Below the pieces are notes generated by a model. The model saw nothing but the letters and a program-made list of their open reading frames with translations, made no database searches and was not told the origin of the DNA. A program made the translations under genes and the position numbers. 64,000 bases of DNA. Source: Roseovarius pelagicus. GTDB lineage: Bacteria > Pseudomonadota > Alphaproteobacteria > Rhodobacterales > Rhodobacteraceae. The stretch lies in contig NZ_CP106738.1 in assembly GCF_025639885.1 (NCBI RefSeq), forward strand, positions 3,224,001 through 3,288,000, in the 5' to 3' direction. Shown here one piece after another: positions 62,498 to 64,000 of this stretch (position 1 is its first letter; each line of letters begins with the position of its first letter).

Positions 62498-63085
62498 ATG
62501 CACGGGCTGATCAATCGGGCCATCGAACGGTTCGTTCGCGATACCTATGGGCGGGACACATGGCAGCAGGTGATGCGCCGCGCCGCGCTGGACTATAACG
62601 AGTTCGAGGCGATGCTGACCTATGATGACCATGTCACGGTGGATGTGCTGGTGGCGGCCCAGAATGTTCTGGACAGGCCCGTGGCGGATATTCTGGAGGA
62701 TATCGGCACCTATCTGGTGTCGCACCCGAAGGTCGAGGCGCTGCGACGCCTGCTGCGGTTTGGCGGCAGCACGTTCACCGAATTCCTGCATTCTCTGGAT
62801 GACCTGCCAGCCCGCGCGCGTTTGGCGGTGTCGGATCTGGATCTGCCACAACTGGAGCTGCGCGAACATGCGGCAGATAGTTTCAGCCTGATTTGCCAAT
62901 CGCGACACGCTGGCTTTGGTCATGTGATTGTGGGGTTGTTGCGGGCGTTGGCAGATGATTATGGCGCGTTGGTCCTGCTGGAACACAAGGGCGGAGGTGC
63001 AGGCCGCGAGATCATCGAGATTCAGCTGCTCAGCATGGTTTACGCCAGCGGCCGACAGTTCGATCTGGGTGCGAGGGCGGAATAG
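62498..63085 (+). CDS. H-NOX-like protein lacking the proximal histidine
   Basis: A 195-residue HNOB-domain protein. Canonical members bind haem through a proximal His near residue 102-105 and a YxSxR triad, and signal NO to partner cyclases. Here the LH position is Pro104 (SLDDLPARA) and the triad is I132-x-Q134-x-R136, while the kink Pro117 and the GLLRALADDYG region are kept. His98, six residues earlier, is the only nearby alternative. So the fold is kept but haem binding is doubtful. The stop is directly followed by the ATG of the cyclase. Start at 62498 follows GGAGCGAG. Confidence 0.85.
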   Translation: MHGLINRAIERFVRDTYGRDTWQQVMRRAALDYNEFEAMLTYDDHVTVDVLVAAQNVLDRPVADILEDIGTYLVSHPKVEALRRLLRFGGSTFTEFLHSLDDLPARARLAVSDLDLPQLELREHAADSFSLICQSRHAGFGHVIVGLLRALADDYGALVLLEHKGGGAGREIIEIQLLSMVYASGRQFDLGARAE

Positions 63086-64000
63086 ATGCACGGAGCCGAG
63101 CCGGAATTCATCGGATTGCTGGACATGCTGTGCCCTATGAATGTGGTTTTGGAAGCGACGGGCCATATTGTCCATGCGGGACCGACCCTGCGCAAGCTGG
63201 GGCCGGATGTTGTGGCGCTGGGCACCCGGTTTTCAGAGCGGTTCGAGATACGCCGACCGCGCATTGACGGGTCCATGGACGCGCTGCGCGCCCATGCGGG
63301 CGAGAAACTGCATCTGCAACTGCGGGGACCGACGCGCACCGACCTCAAGGGGGTCTTGATGCCGCTGCCCGAAACCGATGGTGCGCAGGGCAGCGGCATG
63401 GGGCCGCCGGGCGGGGCAGTCGTGAACCTGTCGTTTGGCATCTCGGTGGTCGAGGCGGTGCGGGCGTTCAACCTGACCAGTGCCGATTTTGCCGCGACCG
63501 ATCTGACCATCGAAATGCTCTATCTGATGGAGGCCAAGACCGCGGCGATGGAAGCGTCGCAGACGCTGAACCTGCGGTTGCAGGGGGCGATGATCGCGGC
63601 AGAAGAAAAAGCCTACACCGATCAGCTAACGGGACTGAAAAACCGCCGCGCTGCTGATTATCTGCTGGAGCAACTGGTCGACAGCGAACAGGAGTTTGCG
63701 CTGATGCATCTCGACCTCGATTTTTTCAAGGCTGTCAACGACACGATGGGACATGCGGCGGGTGATCATGTTCTGCGCGAGGTGGCGCGGATCATGGTCG
63801 CGGAAACCCGCAATGAGGATACTGTCGCGCGGGTCGGAGGTGATGAATTCCTCCTGATATTCGCGCGCCTGACCGATCCGCAACGGGTGCGCGACATCGC
63901 GGCACGGCTCATTTCGTTGCTCGAGGTGCCGATGGCTTTCAATGGCCAGACGTGCCGCATCTCAGCCAGCGCCGGGTCGGTGCTAAGCTGTGATTACGCC
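63086..64000 (+). CDS. HNOBA-GGDEF diguanylate cyclase, cut by the window end
   Basis: Partial: 305 codons are present and the frame is still open at the last base. The N-terminal part (about 1-165) is an HNOBA-type H-NOX-associated domain, with PMNVVLEATGHIVHAGPTL and LMPLPETDGA; a coiled-coil linker follows (MEAKTAAMEASQTLNLRLQG). The GGDEF domain has YTDQLTGLKNRRA, HLDLDFFKAVNDTMGH and VGGDEFLLIF, with an RxxD inhibitory site (RNED) ahead. It starts right after the H-NOX-like stop, the classic sensor-cyclase operon. An EAL domain could follow beyond the window. Confidence 0.9.
   Translation, partial: MHGAEPEFIGLLDMLCPMNVVLEATGHIVHAGPTLRKLGPDVVALGTRFSERFEIRRPRIDGSMDALRAHAGEKLHLQLRGPTRTDLKGVLMPLPETDGAQGSGMGPPGGAVVNLSFGISVVEAVRAFNLTSADFAATDLTIEMLYLMEAKTAAMEASQTLNLRLQGAMIAAEEKAYTDQLTGLKNRRAADYLLEQLVDSEQEFALMHLDLDFFKAVNDTMGHAAGDHVLREVARIMVAETRNEDTVARVGGDEFLLIFARLTDPQRVRDIAARLISLLEVPMAFNGQTCRISASAGSVLSCDYA

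Overview
The window looks like chromosomal DNA of a Roseobacter-group alphaproteobacterium (Rhodobacterales). Pointers are the glnB-glnA pair, a stand-alone Hint-domain protein, DUF3572, DUF983 and DUF2061 proteins, a non-pyrrolysine MttB-family protein, a PleD-like cyclase, and the density of ABC transporters and catabolic genes. The assignment rests on gene content and protein style only; no 16S or other marker is present. No insertion sequence, integrase, prophage or CRISPR array was seen.

Layout. (1) 0.3-4.4 kb: nitrogen core (glnB-glnA), metabolite repair (nnrD) and a Hint-domain protein, closed by tRNA-Leu(UAG) at 4547-4630. (2) 4.7-9.7 kb: a small catabolic set (RraA-like aldolase, SDR, aminotransferase, LysR regulator, hydroxyacid reductase). 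(3) 9.8-31.1 kb: a large cluster built round a GntR/FCD regulator. It holds 5-oxoprolinase subunits (pxpA apart from pxpBC), a DapA-like lyase/aldolase, a polyamine-type and a polar amino acid-type ABC importer, an amidohydrolase, an SDR, a creatinase-like M24 hydrolase, a ureohydrolase, a DUF1989 protein, two tandem M20 hydrolases, a hydroxyacid dehydrogenase and a carbamoylase-like M20 enzyme. Four copies of a GGTATACC-centred palindrome lie in its intergenic promoter regions, so most of the cluster is probably one regulon. The inferred theme is uptake and stepwise hydrolysis of a nitrogen-rich amide, lactam or guanidino compound; the substrate cannot be read from the sequence.

(4) 31.2-38.5 kb: RND efflux pair with a GbsR/MarR-like regulator, a flavodoxin-like protein, and a divergent GntR/BenE transporter pair. 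(5) 38.6-49.8 kb: trigger factor, lytic transglycosylase, metG, MFS transporter, YceI, Tas-like aldo/keto reductase, XRE regulator, DUF2061 protein, fatty acid desaturase, EamA transporter, NUDIX hydrolase, DUF983 protein. (6) 50-52 kb: EF-hand protein, ECF sigma factor, putative anti-sigma protein and Spy-like periplasmic protein. (7) 52-57 kb: PleD-like diguanylate cyclase with a damaged receiver domain, DUF3572, HAD phosphatase, EamA transporter, MttB-family protein. (8) 57.2-60.5 kb: TPP riboswitch-controlled thiamine-precursor operon (small ORF, thiY, tenA, thiZ, thiX). (9) 60.7-64 kb: DUF4153 membrane protein, then an H-NOX-like protein lacking the heme-ligating His, followed by its diguanylate cyclase partner, which runs off the window.

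Most notable: the GntR operator set and its catabolic cluster, the haem-ligand-less H-NOX/cyclase pair, the uncharacterised 47-residue ORF between the TPP riboswitch and thiY, a 13-codon ORF coupled to pxpB, and four GTCGGT repeats at exact 11-bp spacing after the mttB-like gene.
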